Shown here in pieces: positions 1-5,900 of a stretch of 5,900 bases of DNA. The position numbers were made by a program, and so were the translations under genes. Every line of letters starts with the position of its first letter. The first letter of the stretch is position 1. This DNA comes from Cellvibrionales bacterium (lineage in GTDB: Bacteria > Pseudomonadota > Gammaproteobacteria > Pseudomonadales > UBA7434). The stretch is from assembly GCA_018668095.1 (NCBI GenBank), contig JABIQF010000259.1, positions 1 through 5,900 of the forward strand, given 5' to 3'. The notes under the pieces are model-generated. The model ran no database searches, was not told where the DNA came from, and was given only the letters and a program-made list of their open reading frames with translations.

Positions 1-1296
1 CTTTGAGTCCGCGACAATGCCGCCGCCGCCCCAGCATCTCACTATGCCATTTTCTTCGTTCACTTCTTTAGAGAGTAATAGGCTTCGAATTAAAATATTA
101 GAATCCATATTGCCTGAATTGTCGATATAGGCCACTGAGCCACAATAAATTGAGCGAGAAAAACTTTCTAATTCGTCGATAATTTCCATGGCACGCTTTT
201 TAGGCGCGCCTGTCACTGAGCCTCCCGGCAAGCTGCTTTTTAATAGCTCTAATGATGCACTCACTCCGGTTTGTGGCAGTTCTGCTGTGACCGTGCTAAC
301 GAGATGATGAACATTGGGATGCGTTTCTATTTCAAAAAGTGTCGGCACTTTTATCGAGCCTTGTTTACAGCATTTACCTAAATCATTTCGCATAAGGTCG
401 ACAATCATTAAGTTTTCGGCCTTATCTTTCTCGGAGTTGCTGAGGTCAGAGATTAGCGCCTTATCTTCTTCATCGGTAGCGCCGCGTTTGCGCGTACCTT
501 TAATGGGCTGTGTTTGAACTTGCTGATCTTTTATTTGAATAAAACGCTCAGGCGATAAACTCATTAAGCATGCTTGAGGTGTTTCAAAATAAGCGGCAAA
601 GGGCGTGGGTGAAACCTCACGGAGTTTTTTATAGGCTTGCCAGCTATCACCTTCATAGCCAGCACTCATCTGCTGGGCAACATTCACTTGGTAGCAATCA
701 CCTTGCGCAATATAGTTCATAGCAGAATTAAACAGCGTGTTATAGCTCGCTTTATCAGCGCTAGTCTGCCAAGCGCTAGTTAGATTGAATGACTGTGTAT
801 CTGTATTTTCTGGGTTATTGTTGATTAGCGTCCACAAGGCATCCGTTATGCGCTTATCTTGCTTTGGGTCGCTTAATAGCCAAGATTGCTGTTGCTGGTG
901 ATCTTGCACAATGGCCCATTGATAAACGCCAACAATCAGCATTGGCCATGCTGTGTTGGTGTCGGTTTTTAAGTCATTAAGCTGCATGCCTAGATCATAA
1001 CTGAATACACCAATGGCGCCGGAGACAAAGGGTGCGTTTAAATGCTTTGCGCCGTTGCTTGTATAGTTCGATATATCTTCATTAATTTGTGCAAATAGCG
1101 CGTCATTATTGGAATGAGCTTCGCTGCTAATGATGCTAGCGGGTGAGGCCGTTATAATATCAAAGCGTCCGGCTGAGGCCTGAGCATTACTATCAAGCAG
1201 TACCGGATAGGGAAGGTGACGCAGTCGCTCAAAATAGCGACAGCTATCTGGCATATAGGCGATATCAACAGCATTGGCTTGAGGCTTTGTATTCAT
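1..1296 (-). CDS. pabB: Aminodeoxychorismate synthase component I (PabB), 3'-partial
   Basis: This enzyme aminates chorismate to 4-amino-4-deoxychorismate, the precursor of p-aminobenzoate and folate, using ammonia supplied by the glutaminase PabA; it is cytosolic. The visible 432 residues cover the N-terminal domain and nearly all of the chorismate-binding domain. Key motifs are PIKGT at residues 264-268, ENLMIVDLMRNDLG at 294-307, PGGSVTGAPK at 357-366 and GGGGIVADSK at 423-432. The Lys in PIKGT (K266) marks aminodeoxychorismate synthase; anthranilate and isochorismate synthases have Ala there. Compared with E. coli PabB (453 residues, from memory), only about 25 C-terminal residues are missing, beyond base 1. 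The ATG at 1296 is well bounded, because an in-frame stop lies only 21 bases upstream (1318-1320). No convincing Shine-Dalgarno sequence precedes it. The gene is divergent from the acyl-CoA carboxylase genes. A fusion to another domain past the window edge cannot be excluded. Confidence 0.95.
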   Translation of the reverse strand, partial: MNTKPQANAVDIAYMPDSCRYFERLRHLPYPVLLDSNAQASAGRFDIITASPASIISSEAHSNNDALFAQINEDISNYTSNGAKHLNAPFVSGAIGVFSYDLGMQLNDLKTDTNTAWPMLIVGVYQWAIVQDHQQQQSWLLSDPKQDKRITDALWTLINNNPENTDTQSFNLTSAWQTSADKASYNTLFNSAMNYIAQGDCYQVNVAQQMSAGYEGDSWQAYKKLREVSPTPFAAYFETPQACLMSLSPERFIQIKDQQVQTQPIKGTRKRGATDEEDKALISDLSNSEKDKAENLMIVDLMRNDLGKCCKQGSIKVPTLFEIETHPNVHHLVSTVTAELPQTGVSASLELLKSSLPGGSVTGAPKKRAMEIIDELESFSRSIYCGSVAYIDNSGNMDSNILIRSLLLSKEVNEENGIVRCWGGGGIVADSK

Positions 1297-1366
1297 AAAA
1301 GTGTTTTGCGGGTGATGCTATTATCAGCTGCGGTCATTGAGCCGCGATAATACCTGATTAATAGTC

Positions 1367-1392
1367 TTGATGCTGGCTTAATGAGGCATCAA
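1367..1392. repeat. Inverted repeat upstream of pabB (7-bp arms)
   Basis: TTGATGC (1367-1373) and GCATCAA (1386-1392) are perfect inverted arms separated by 12 bp. The element lies 71-96 bp upstream of the pabB start and just upstream of the possible TATTAT -10 hexamer. That position would suit an operator or a protein-binding site. No T-tract and no upstream gene make it a terminator. The regulator is unknown. Confidence 0.4.
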
Positions 1393-1494
1393 TTTTACAT
1401 TGTATTTGGATCACTTAATTGACATAAGTTATTAATTAAAATAAGGTTATTCGCCTTTCTTGTCAATCAGTTTAGCGATTGTATTCATTCAAAT

Positions 1495-1510
1495 ATTGGC
1501 CTAAGCCAAT
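1495..1510. repeat. Short inverted repeat ATTGGC-N4-GCCAAT
   Basis: Perfect 6-bp arms flank a 4-bp centre (CTAA). It could be a 16-bp dyad for a dimeric regulator or a small hairpin. It has no poly-T tail on either strand, so it is not a good terminator. A chance occurrence is possible. Confidence 0.3.
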
Positions 1511-1551
1511 TTAAAAGTCGTTAGAGCTCTGGTGGTTAGTCTTGCTCTGTA

Positions 1552-1575
1552 TGGCTATTTAAATGTGGCTATTTA
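1552..1575 (+). repeat. Tandem 10-bp direct repeat TGGCTATTTA (14-bp period)
   Basis: TGGCTATTTA occurs exactly at 1552-1561 and again at 1566-1575, separated by AATG. The second copy ends two bases before the 18-bp palindrome at 1578-1595. Two exact copies beside a perfect palindrome look like a composite regulatory site, but a local slippage duplication would give the same pattern. Confidence 0.5.
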
Positions 1576-1577
1576 CT

Positions 1578-1595
1578 TCAGCTTAATTAAGCTGA
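1578..1595. promoter_or_regulatory. Perfect 18-bp palindrome, candidate operator
   Basis: TCAGCTTAATTAAGCTGA is a perfect palindrome with no central spacer. The symmetry continues as TAC (1574-1576... with T1577 unpaired) against GTA (1595-region) only imperfectly, so the secure element is the 18 bp. It lies 357 bp upstream of the carboxyltransferase start and 281 bp upstream of the pabB start. Its size and symmetry fit the site of a dimeric repressor such as a TetR- or MarR-type protein, a family type that often controls acyl-CoA metabolism genes. That regulator assignment is inference only, and the distance from either start is large unless the leader is long. Confidence 0.4.
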
Positions 1596-1820
1596 GTAAG
1601 CATAAGACAGCTCAATTTAGCGCCGTGTTTAAAAGAATGTTTTGAATGGTCGTTTTAGGAAGTCGTTTAAAGATGTTTGGCGTCATCATCAAGGCTAATT
1701 GGTTTATAAAGTTAAAGTAAAGTTATAGCTTCAGCAGATGAATGTTTCGCAACAGTCATCTTAGCTTTTAACGTCTGTAATGAGATTCATAATGCCATAT
1801 GATAATTATGCTTCGAGTGA

Positions 1821-1845
1821 TAAAGTGTATTTGAGCATCACTTTA
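1821..1845. repeat. Inverted repeat TAAAGTG-N11-CACTTTA
   Basis: Perfect 7-bp arms (1821-1827 and 1839-1845) are separated by 11 bp, about 107 bp upstream of the carboxyltransferase start. It could be an operator near the operon promoter or a weak leader hairpin. No T-run follows it, so it is not a typical intrinsic terminator. Confidence 0.35.
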
Positions 1846-1866
1846 CCATTGAGAAAGCAGTGCATG

Positions 1867-1891
1867 AATAAATTCGTTCGTTAATAAATTC
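1867..1891 (+). repeat. Direct repeat AATAAATTC, two copies
   Basis: AATAAATTC occurs at 1867-1875 and 1883-1891, a 16-bp centre-to-centre period. The same stretch also has ATGAAT (1864-1869) facing ATTCAT (1888-1893). It lies 61-86 bp upstream of the carboxyltransferase start, where promoter or regulator contacts are expected. The sequence is AT-rich, so chance is a real alternative. Confidence 0.3.
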
Positions 1892-1952
1892 ATTAGTTAA
1901 CAAGTCACCAATGTATGTGTTCGTTTAAACAAGCATTAAAACGGAAACGATT

Positions 1953-3677
1953 ATGACCGCGAAGTTGATAAAACCCTCCTTAAAAAATCCTTTCGATACC
2001 TCCAAGGAGCTTGAGTTTACCGTACCCGGCCAAGCGAGTTATGAGCCTGGTTTATACGAAGAAAAATTGAAAGAAGGATTTGCTTTAATACAGCGGCCAT
2101 TTACGGCAGCGGGTGATTTAAATAGACAAAAGCAGCATTTAAAAAATCGAATGACGGTCTGGGAGCGCATTAGCGTTTTAACCGATGAAGCACCGACTAT
2201 TTTATTTCAAAACTGGGGTGAAAATCTTGATGGTGCATCATTAGTCACGGCCATTGTCACTATTGATGGTCGTGATGTCGCATTATATGGGCATGACTTT
2301 ACAATTCGTGCAGGTTCAATGGATGCAACTAACGGTAAAAAACTGGCGCGATTATTTGAGCTTGCTGGTAAACGAAAAATTCCATTAGTGGGCTTAAATG
2401 ACAGTGCAGGTGCTTATGTGCCAGCAGGCGTTGGTGGGCTTGATGGTTATGCTGAAGCGTTTACTGCGCTGCGAAAAGTTAACGGTGTAGTGCCCTCAAT
2501 TATGTGTATGTTTGGTTTTAATGCGGGTGGGGGTTCTTATCTTCCGCGTCAGGGCTCTTTTATGATTCAACCCAAAGATAGCTTTTTTGGGTTAACCGGT
2601 CCGGGTGTTGTTAAATCCGTGCTTGGTGAGGATGTCACACCCGATGAGCTCGGCGGTCCAGCGGTTCATAGTCAGTCTGGCGTCGCTGACTTTGTCGTCG
2701 ATGATGAAGTTGCTGCGCTGTTAAAAGTACGTGAGCTATTGAAATATATTCCTGACAATAATAATCAGGCAGCGCCTTTTCAGCCAACCTCTGATCCTAT
2801 ATCGCGGAAAACTTGGGACGTTGATATTTTATTGAAGAAAACCTTTAACTCTCCTACGGGAATGAACACCCCTTTTGATATAAGCATTGTGATACAACAA
2901 CTTTGTGATCATGGCGATTACCTTGAAGTGCAAGAATTGCGTGCCCGAAACACAATAACGGCGTTAGGTCGATTAAGCGGGCATGTCGTGGGTTTTGTCG
3001 CTAATAATAGCGCGGTGTCATCCGGACAAATCGATATTGCAGCGGCTTATAAAAATGCGCGATTTATTCGTTTTTGTAATTTATATAATATCCCCGTTAT
3101 TTTTATGGAAGACACCACCGGCTTCTTGCCAGGAAAAGAGCAAGAGCAGGGCGGCATTGTGCAAGCAGGTCGAGCGATGCTCGATGCAATTATTGATTTA
3201 CGTACACCGCGTTTCTTACTGATTATTCGTAATGCATTCGGTGGCGCTTATGCCTCATTCAATAATTATCCTACCGGTGCCGATTTTGTTATTGCCTTGC
3301 CAACAACGCGTGCCGCCGTAATGGGACCAGCCGGAATTAATTTTGTTTATAAAGATGAAATTAAAGCCATTCAACAATCAAAGCAGGGTCGAGTTGCCCA
3401 GCAAGCTGAACAGTTAGAAGCTTCTGGCATGTCTAAAGCCGATGCGCTTACTGAGTCCGAACGCTTAATTGATCTCTGGGTTAAAGAGCAAGAGGCTTTA
3501 CTTTCTCAGCGCTATGAGCATGAATTACTCAACCCCAAAGAAGCTTTGAGTTTAGGTTCCATTTCACAAATTGTTATGCCGGCAGATTTACGTCAAGTGC
3601 TCGGTGAGAATATGGCTTTCCATTTACGTCATTATAAGCCCGAGCCTTTGCAAGGCGTGCAGCGTGAATTTCATTAA
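1953..3677 (+). CDS. Acyl-CoA carboxylase carboxyltransferase (beta) subunit
   Basis: This is the subunit that moves the carboxyl group from carboxybiotin to an acyl-CoA; it is cytosolic and normally works as a multimer with a biotin carboxylase and a carrier. Its 574 residues contain both crotonase-fold halves. The N-half has GLNDSAGAYVPAG (147-159), the glycine-rich AGGGSY (191-196) and TGPGVVKSVLGED (215-227) followed by ELGG (232-235). The C-half has SSGQIDI (356-362), GFLPG (390-394), GGAY (430-433) and AVMGPAG (455-461). These match the propionyl/acetyl-CoA carboxylase beta family, not the methylcrotonyl-CoA type, which has a different GAGNYGM-like segment. A434 sits where Streptomyces PccB has its substrate-selecting Asp422, so the substrate is unclear. 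A Gln/Glu/Ala-rich, probably helical segment (about 470-520) makes it longer than typical family members. The ATG at 1953 is the only good start: an in-frame TAA lies at 1926-1928, with a weak GGAA at 1943-1946. The biotin carboxylase gene follows after 61 bp, probably in one operon. Confidence 0.93.
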   Translation: MTAKLIKPSLKNPFDTSKELEFTVPGQASYEPGLYEEKLKEGFALIQRPFTAAGDLNRQKQHLKNRMTVWERISVLTDEAPTILFQNWGENLDGASLVTAIVTIDGRDVALYGHDFTIRAGSMDATNGKKLARLFELAGKRKIPLVGLNDSAGAYVPAGVGGLDGYAEAFTALRKVNGVVPSIMCMFGFNAGGGSYLPRQGSFMIQPKDSFFGLTGPGVVKSVLGEDVTPDELGGPAVHSQSGVADFVVDDEVAALLKVRELLKYIPDNNNQAAPFQPTSDPISRKTWDVDILLKKTFNSPTGMNTPFDISIVIQQLCDHGDYLEVQELRARNTITALGRLSGHVVGFVANNSAVSSGQIDIAAAYKNARFIRFCNLYNIPVIFMEDTTGFLPGKEQEQGGIVQAGRAMLDAIIDLRTPRFLLIIRNAFGGAYASFNNYPTGADFVIALPTTRAAVMGPAGINFVYKDEIKAIQQSKQGRVAQQAEQLEASGMSKADALTESERLIDLWVKEQEALLSQRYEHELLNPKEALSLGSISQIVMPADLRQVLGENMAFHLRHYKPEPLQGVQREFH

Positions 3678-3702
3678 CCGATTTTTAAAAAAATTCAATG
3701 AC

Positions 3703-3715
3703 CTCGTATAACGAG
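3703..3715 (+). repeat. Small intercistronic inverted repeat CTCGT-ATA-ACGAG
   Basis: Five-base perfect arms with a 3-base loop lie in the 61-bp gap between the two carboxylase genes, 23 bp before the second gene's start. No U-tract follows, so it should not end transcription. It might slightly affect mRNA stability or translation of the second gene, or it may be chance. Confidence 0.3.
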
Positions 3716-3727
3716 ATGAATAGTTTT

Positions 3728-3733
3728 AGAGGA
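3728..3733 (+). promoter_or_regulatory. Ribosome binding site deciding the GTG start at 3739
   Basis: AGAGGA is a good Shine-Dalgarno match ending 5 bases before GTG 3739. An in-frame ATG at 3733 overlaps its last base, so it could not use this site. An in-frame TAG at 3727-3729 excludes any earlier start. GTG 3739 is therefore preferred. Confidence 0.65.
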
Positions 3734-3738
3734 TGCTT

Positions 3739-5900
3739 GTGAGCACTGTTAATAATTATTTGGATAACCCCTTAATTCATAGTGACCGAAGGCTCGCTAA
3801 TATGCCTTCCGAATGGGTGCGTAGTTTTAGCTGTACGGATATGCGGCCATTGATTATTTGTCGCGGTCCCATTCGTAAAGAAGTGATGGATGTTTTTACT
3901 GAAATGGGAATCAGTGGCTATGGCATTCTATTATCAGAGAAAGATTCAATTGTTTATCCTAATGCATTGTCGCCAGAGTTGCGTTTATTGACGGATCCAG
4001 ATCGGATTCATCGTGTGCCTGATTATTCGGGCGCAAGCAAAGAAGAGCGGTTAGAGCGCATTGATCAAATTATTAAAATTGCTAAGCAAAATAACTATAA
4101 CGCTATTTTTGCTGGCTACGGTTTTATGGCTGAAGATGAAACTATGGTTGCCGCAATAGAGCGTGCGGGGCTTAATTTTATTGGTCCTTGTGCGCAAACC
4201 GTTCATTCTGCGGGCTTAAAAGATGAGGCTAAGCGAACGGCATTAAAAGTGGGCGTGAGTGTGACGCCTGGAATTGATAATGCAACGACTTTAGTGTTAC
4301 TCGCTAAATACCCTGATGTTGCGAGTTTAGAATTACTGGTTAAGACTGAAAACTTAAAGGTTGATAAGTGCGTTTTTGACGACGCAGAGCTGTCATTGGC
4401 CGATAAAGCCGCTTGTGTTTTAGCTGCTAGTTATGATGCTGGCGTTGATCTTTACAGCATTGAAGAGTTACAAGAGCAAATAGAAAAATCTGTTATAGGC
4501 ATGGTTGCAAACTATCCCGATAACCGTATTCGCTTAAAAGCGATTGGTGGCGGCGGCGGAAAGGGGCAACGTATTTTAGCAGCGCCGTCCACGTATTCAG
4601 GATCAAAACAGCAGCAGGCCAAAGCTGCTGCTAGTAAAGCGCCAGCTTTAGTGCTCGAAATATTGAATGAAGTAAAAGCCACAGGTGTTGGTGATAATAA
4701 AAATATTTTGCTTGAGTTAAATATAGAATCGACTCGCCATCAAGAAATTCAAGTGCTGGGCAATGGCGATTGGTGTATATCGTTAGGTGCGCGTGATTGC
4801 TCATTACAAATGCATGAGCAAAAGCTATTAGAGCTTTCTTCTACCCATGAGTCCTTAGTGCGCGCTATTGATTGTGCTAAAAAATCCTTAGACAATGGTA
4901 ATGGCAGTGAAGCCGCCTTACACACTTTAGAGGCGGATTTGAAAACCTTGGATGCTATGGAGTTAGAGGCTGCAACCTTTGGCCAAGCCGTGGGGTTAGA
5001 TTCTCTTTCTACCTTTGAGTGTATTGTCGATGCTGGCAATCATTTCTTTATGGAGATGAATACGCGTATTCAGGTTGAGCATCGAGTCACTGAGTTATGT
5101 TATAGCCTTAAATTTTCAAATCCCGACAATATTAACGACGTATTTGTTGTCGACTCTTTGGTCGAAGCGATGGTGCTTTTAGCTAGGCATGGCAGTCGTT
5201 TGCCTAAACCTGAGCGCATACTTAGAAAAAACGCGTCTATCGAGGCTAGGCTCAATGCTACCAACGAGGCGCTTCAACCGCATGCTGGCGGTTTAATTGG
5301 CTCATGGTCTGAACCTATGGTCGATGAAATTCGCGATGATCAAGGTATTTCATTACACAACCCCGATACGAATGTGTTTATGAAATATAAATTAGCTGGC
5401 GCTTATGACAGTAATATTGCCTTGCTACTGACCCATGGTGAAGACCGTCTTGATAGTTTTGAACGCTTAGCAGAAATCTTACGCTGTACGGATTTATTGG
5501 GTGAAGATCTGTGTACCAATCTTGAGTTTCATTATGGATTGACGAATTGGTTTATTGGCAATAATGTTCAGGCGCGACCGACTACTCAATTTATTATGCC
5601 GTATCTAACAGCCGTCGGTTTGCTTATACAAGAAGCGAGTAATATTGATTTAACCTATGCCTATAAGTTGATTCGTCAGTCTTATCTGGGTACTTCGGCT
5701 ACTGATGCCGATCTGCAAGCGAGCAAAGCGAATGTTATCGATCGAAAACAGTCACTCTTATTAAGGCCGTTAGATAAACTGCTCAATAACCCCCATGCGT
5801 TATCGGGCTGGTTGAGTCTTCATAGCGCCGATTGCTCGATTGTGATCGATGATCATAAAACCGATGAACATAAAGCCGATGTTGTCTGGCACTGTAATCC
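3739..5900 (+). CDS. Divergent biotin carboxylase subunit of acyl-CoA carboxylase, 3'-partial
   Basis: This subunit should use ATP and bicarbonate to carboxylate biotin, feeding the carboxyltransferase encoded just upstream. It reads open for 720 codons from GTG 3739 to the window end. Domains in order: a biotin-carboxylase N-domain (RGPI at 42-45 in place of the usual RGEI; GYGF at 126-129), an ATP-grasp domain (K161; K267 with a glycine-rich loop 270-276; RHQEIQV at 333-339; RDCS at 352-355; QK at 361-362; MEMNTRIQVEH at 438-448) and a C-domain start (IEARLNA, 501-507). The equivalents of E. coli AccC K116, K159, H209, K238, E276, E288, N290, R292, Q294, E296 and R338 are all present, so activity is likely. 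Odd points are a roughly 35-residue N-terminal extension, about 65 extra residues between GYGF and K267, smaller insertions elsewhere, EHRVTE for the usual EHPVTE, and E360 where AccC has His236. Residues after about 590 match nothing I recognise. No biotin-attachment (MKM-type) motif is seen yet; a carrier domain may lie downstream. The substrate is unknown. Confidence 0.88.
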   Translation, partial: MSTVNNYLDNPLIHSDRRLANMPSEWVRSFSCTDMRPLIICRGPIRKEVMDVFTEMGISGYGILLSEKDSIVYPNALSPELRLLTDPDRIHRVPDYSGASKEERLERIDQIIKIAKQNNYNAIFAGYGFMAEDETMVAAIERAGLNFIGPCAQTVHSAGLKDEAKRTALKVGVSVTPGIDNATTLVLLAKYPDVASLELLVKTENLKVDKCVFDDAELSLADKAACVLAASYDAGVDLYSIEELQEQIEKSVIGMVANYPDNRIRLKAIGGGGGKGQRILAAPSTYSGSKQQQAKAAASKAPALVLEILNEVKATGVGDNKNILLELNIESTRHQEIQVLGNGDWCISLGARDCSLQMHEQKLLELSSTHESLVRAIDCAKKSLDNGNGSEAALHTLEADLKTLDAMELEAATFGQAVGLDSLSTFECIVDAGNHFFMEMNTRIQVEHRVTELCYSLKFSNPDNINDVFVVDSLVEAMVLLARHGSRLPKPERILRKNASIEARLNATNEALQPHAGGLIGSWSEPMVDEIRDDQGISLHNPDTNVFMKYKLAGAYDSNIALLLTHGEDRLDSFERLAEILRCTDLLGEDLCTNLEFHYGLTNWFIGNNVQARPTTQFIMPYLTAVGLLIQEASNIDLTYAYKLIRQSYLGTSATDADLQASKANVIDRKQSLLLRPLDKLLNNPHALSGWLSLHSADCSIVIDDHKTDEHKADVVWHCN

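Larger units (their letters stand above)
1297..1952. other. Divergent intergenic region, 656 bp, non-coding
   Basis: This AT-rich spacer separates the starts of pabB (reverse) and the carboxyltransferase gene (forward), so promoters for both should lie here. I found no credible protein gene; the longest ATG-started frame noticed encodes 24 residues. It contains several inverted and direct repeats, listed separately. No strong sigma-70 promoter stands out. On the reverse strand a TATTAT hexamer (1352 to 1347) could be a pabB -10 box but lacks a good -35. On the forward strand TTGACA (1419-1424) has only a poor partner at 17-bp spacing, and CATAAT (1788-1793) has no good -35. The spacer is long for two housekeeping-type genes and could also hold a small RNA, but nothing specific supports one. 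Confidence 0.8.

Noticed and set aside
314..517. Forward open frame of 67 codons
   Set aside because: It lies antisense inside pabB, whose reverse-strand frame has full family motifs; the forward frame resembles no known protein.
1..1296. Anthranilate synthase (TrpE) or isochorismate synthase
   Set aside because: The PIKGT motif with Lys, and overall likeness to E. coli PabB, point to aminodeoxychorismate synthase.
1419..1447. Sigma-70 promoter starting with perfect TTGACA
   Set aside because: At 17-bp spacing the -10 would be TAAGGT, a poor match, and it lies over 500 bp from the forward gene.
1646..1720. Small forward frame of 24 codons in the intergenic region
   Set aside because: It has no Shine-Dalgarno sequence and no recognisable features; frames this short are expected by chance.
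2983..3222. Forward open frame of 79 codons
   Set aside because: It is an out-of-frame overlap within the carboxyltransferase gene at the conserved C-half.
3703..3715. Terminator between the two carboxylase genes
   Set aside because: The stem is only 5 bp, AT-rich at the loop and lacks a following T-run.
3733..3735. ATG as alternative start of the biotin carboxylase
   Set aside because: It overlaps the AGAGGA Shine-Dalgarno; GTG at 3739 has proper spacing. The difference is only two residues.
4537..4566. Carbamoyl-phosphate synthase large chain as identity of the ATP-grasp gene
   Set aside because: RHQEIQV, RDCS-Q and MEMNTRIQVEH spacing are typical of biotin carboxylases, and a carboxyltransferase gene is directly upstream.
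4749..5039. Reverse open frame of 96 codons
   Set aside because: It is antisense to the conserved ATP-grasp region of the biotin carboxylase and shows low-complexity Ser/Lys content.

Overview
The window looks like chromosomal DNA of a moderately AT-rich gammaproteobacterium, possibly a marine or environmental one. The basis is the close resemblance of the reverse-strand gene to Escherichia coli PabB, the A+T-rich codon use and the AT-rich spacer; the genus cannot be read from the sequence. No mobile element, CRISPR array, tRNA or rRNA was seen.

Layout: positions 1-1296 (reverse strand) hold most of pabB, component I of 4-amino-4-deoxychorismate synthase (folate pathway), cut off at its 3' end by the window edge. 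Positions 1297-1952 are a long non-coding spacer between divergently transcribed genes. It has several inverted and direct repeats, including a perfect 18-bp palindrome beside a 10-bp tandem repeat. Positions 1953-3677 (forward) encode a complete 574-residue carboxyltransferase (beta-type) subunit of a biotin-dependent acyl-CoA carboxylase. After 61 bases, positions 3739-5900 (forward) encode a very divergent biotin carboxylase that is still open at the window end (720 codons visible).

The two forward genes probably form an operon and make the two halves of one carboxylase. The ATP-grasp subunit would carboxylate biotin using ATP and bicarbonate. The carboxyltransferase would pass the carboxyl group to an acyl-CoA. 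No biotin-carrier (BCCP) domain is visible; it most likely lies downstream in the unseen part of the second gene or in a separate gene. The acyl-CoA substrate cannot be assigned.

The most interesting point is that the biotin carboxylase keeps essentially all catalytic residues of the family while carrying several insertions (the largest about 65 residues), an altered N-terminal motif and an unassigned C-terminal part. The enzyme thus appears to be active but of a non-standard lineage.
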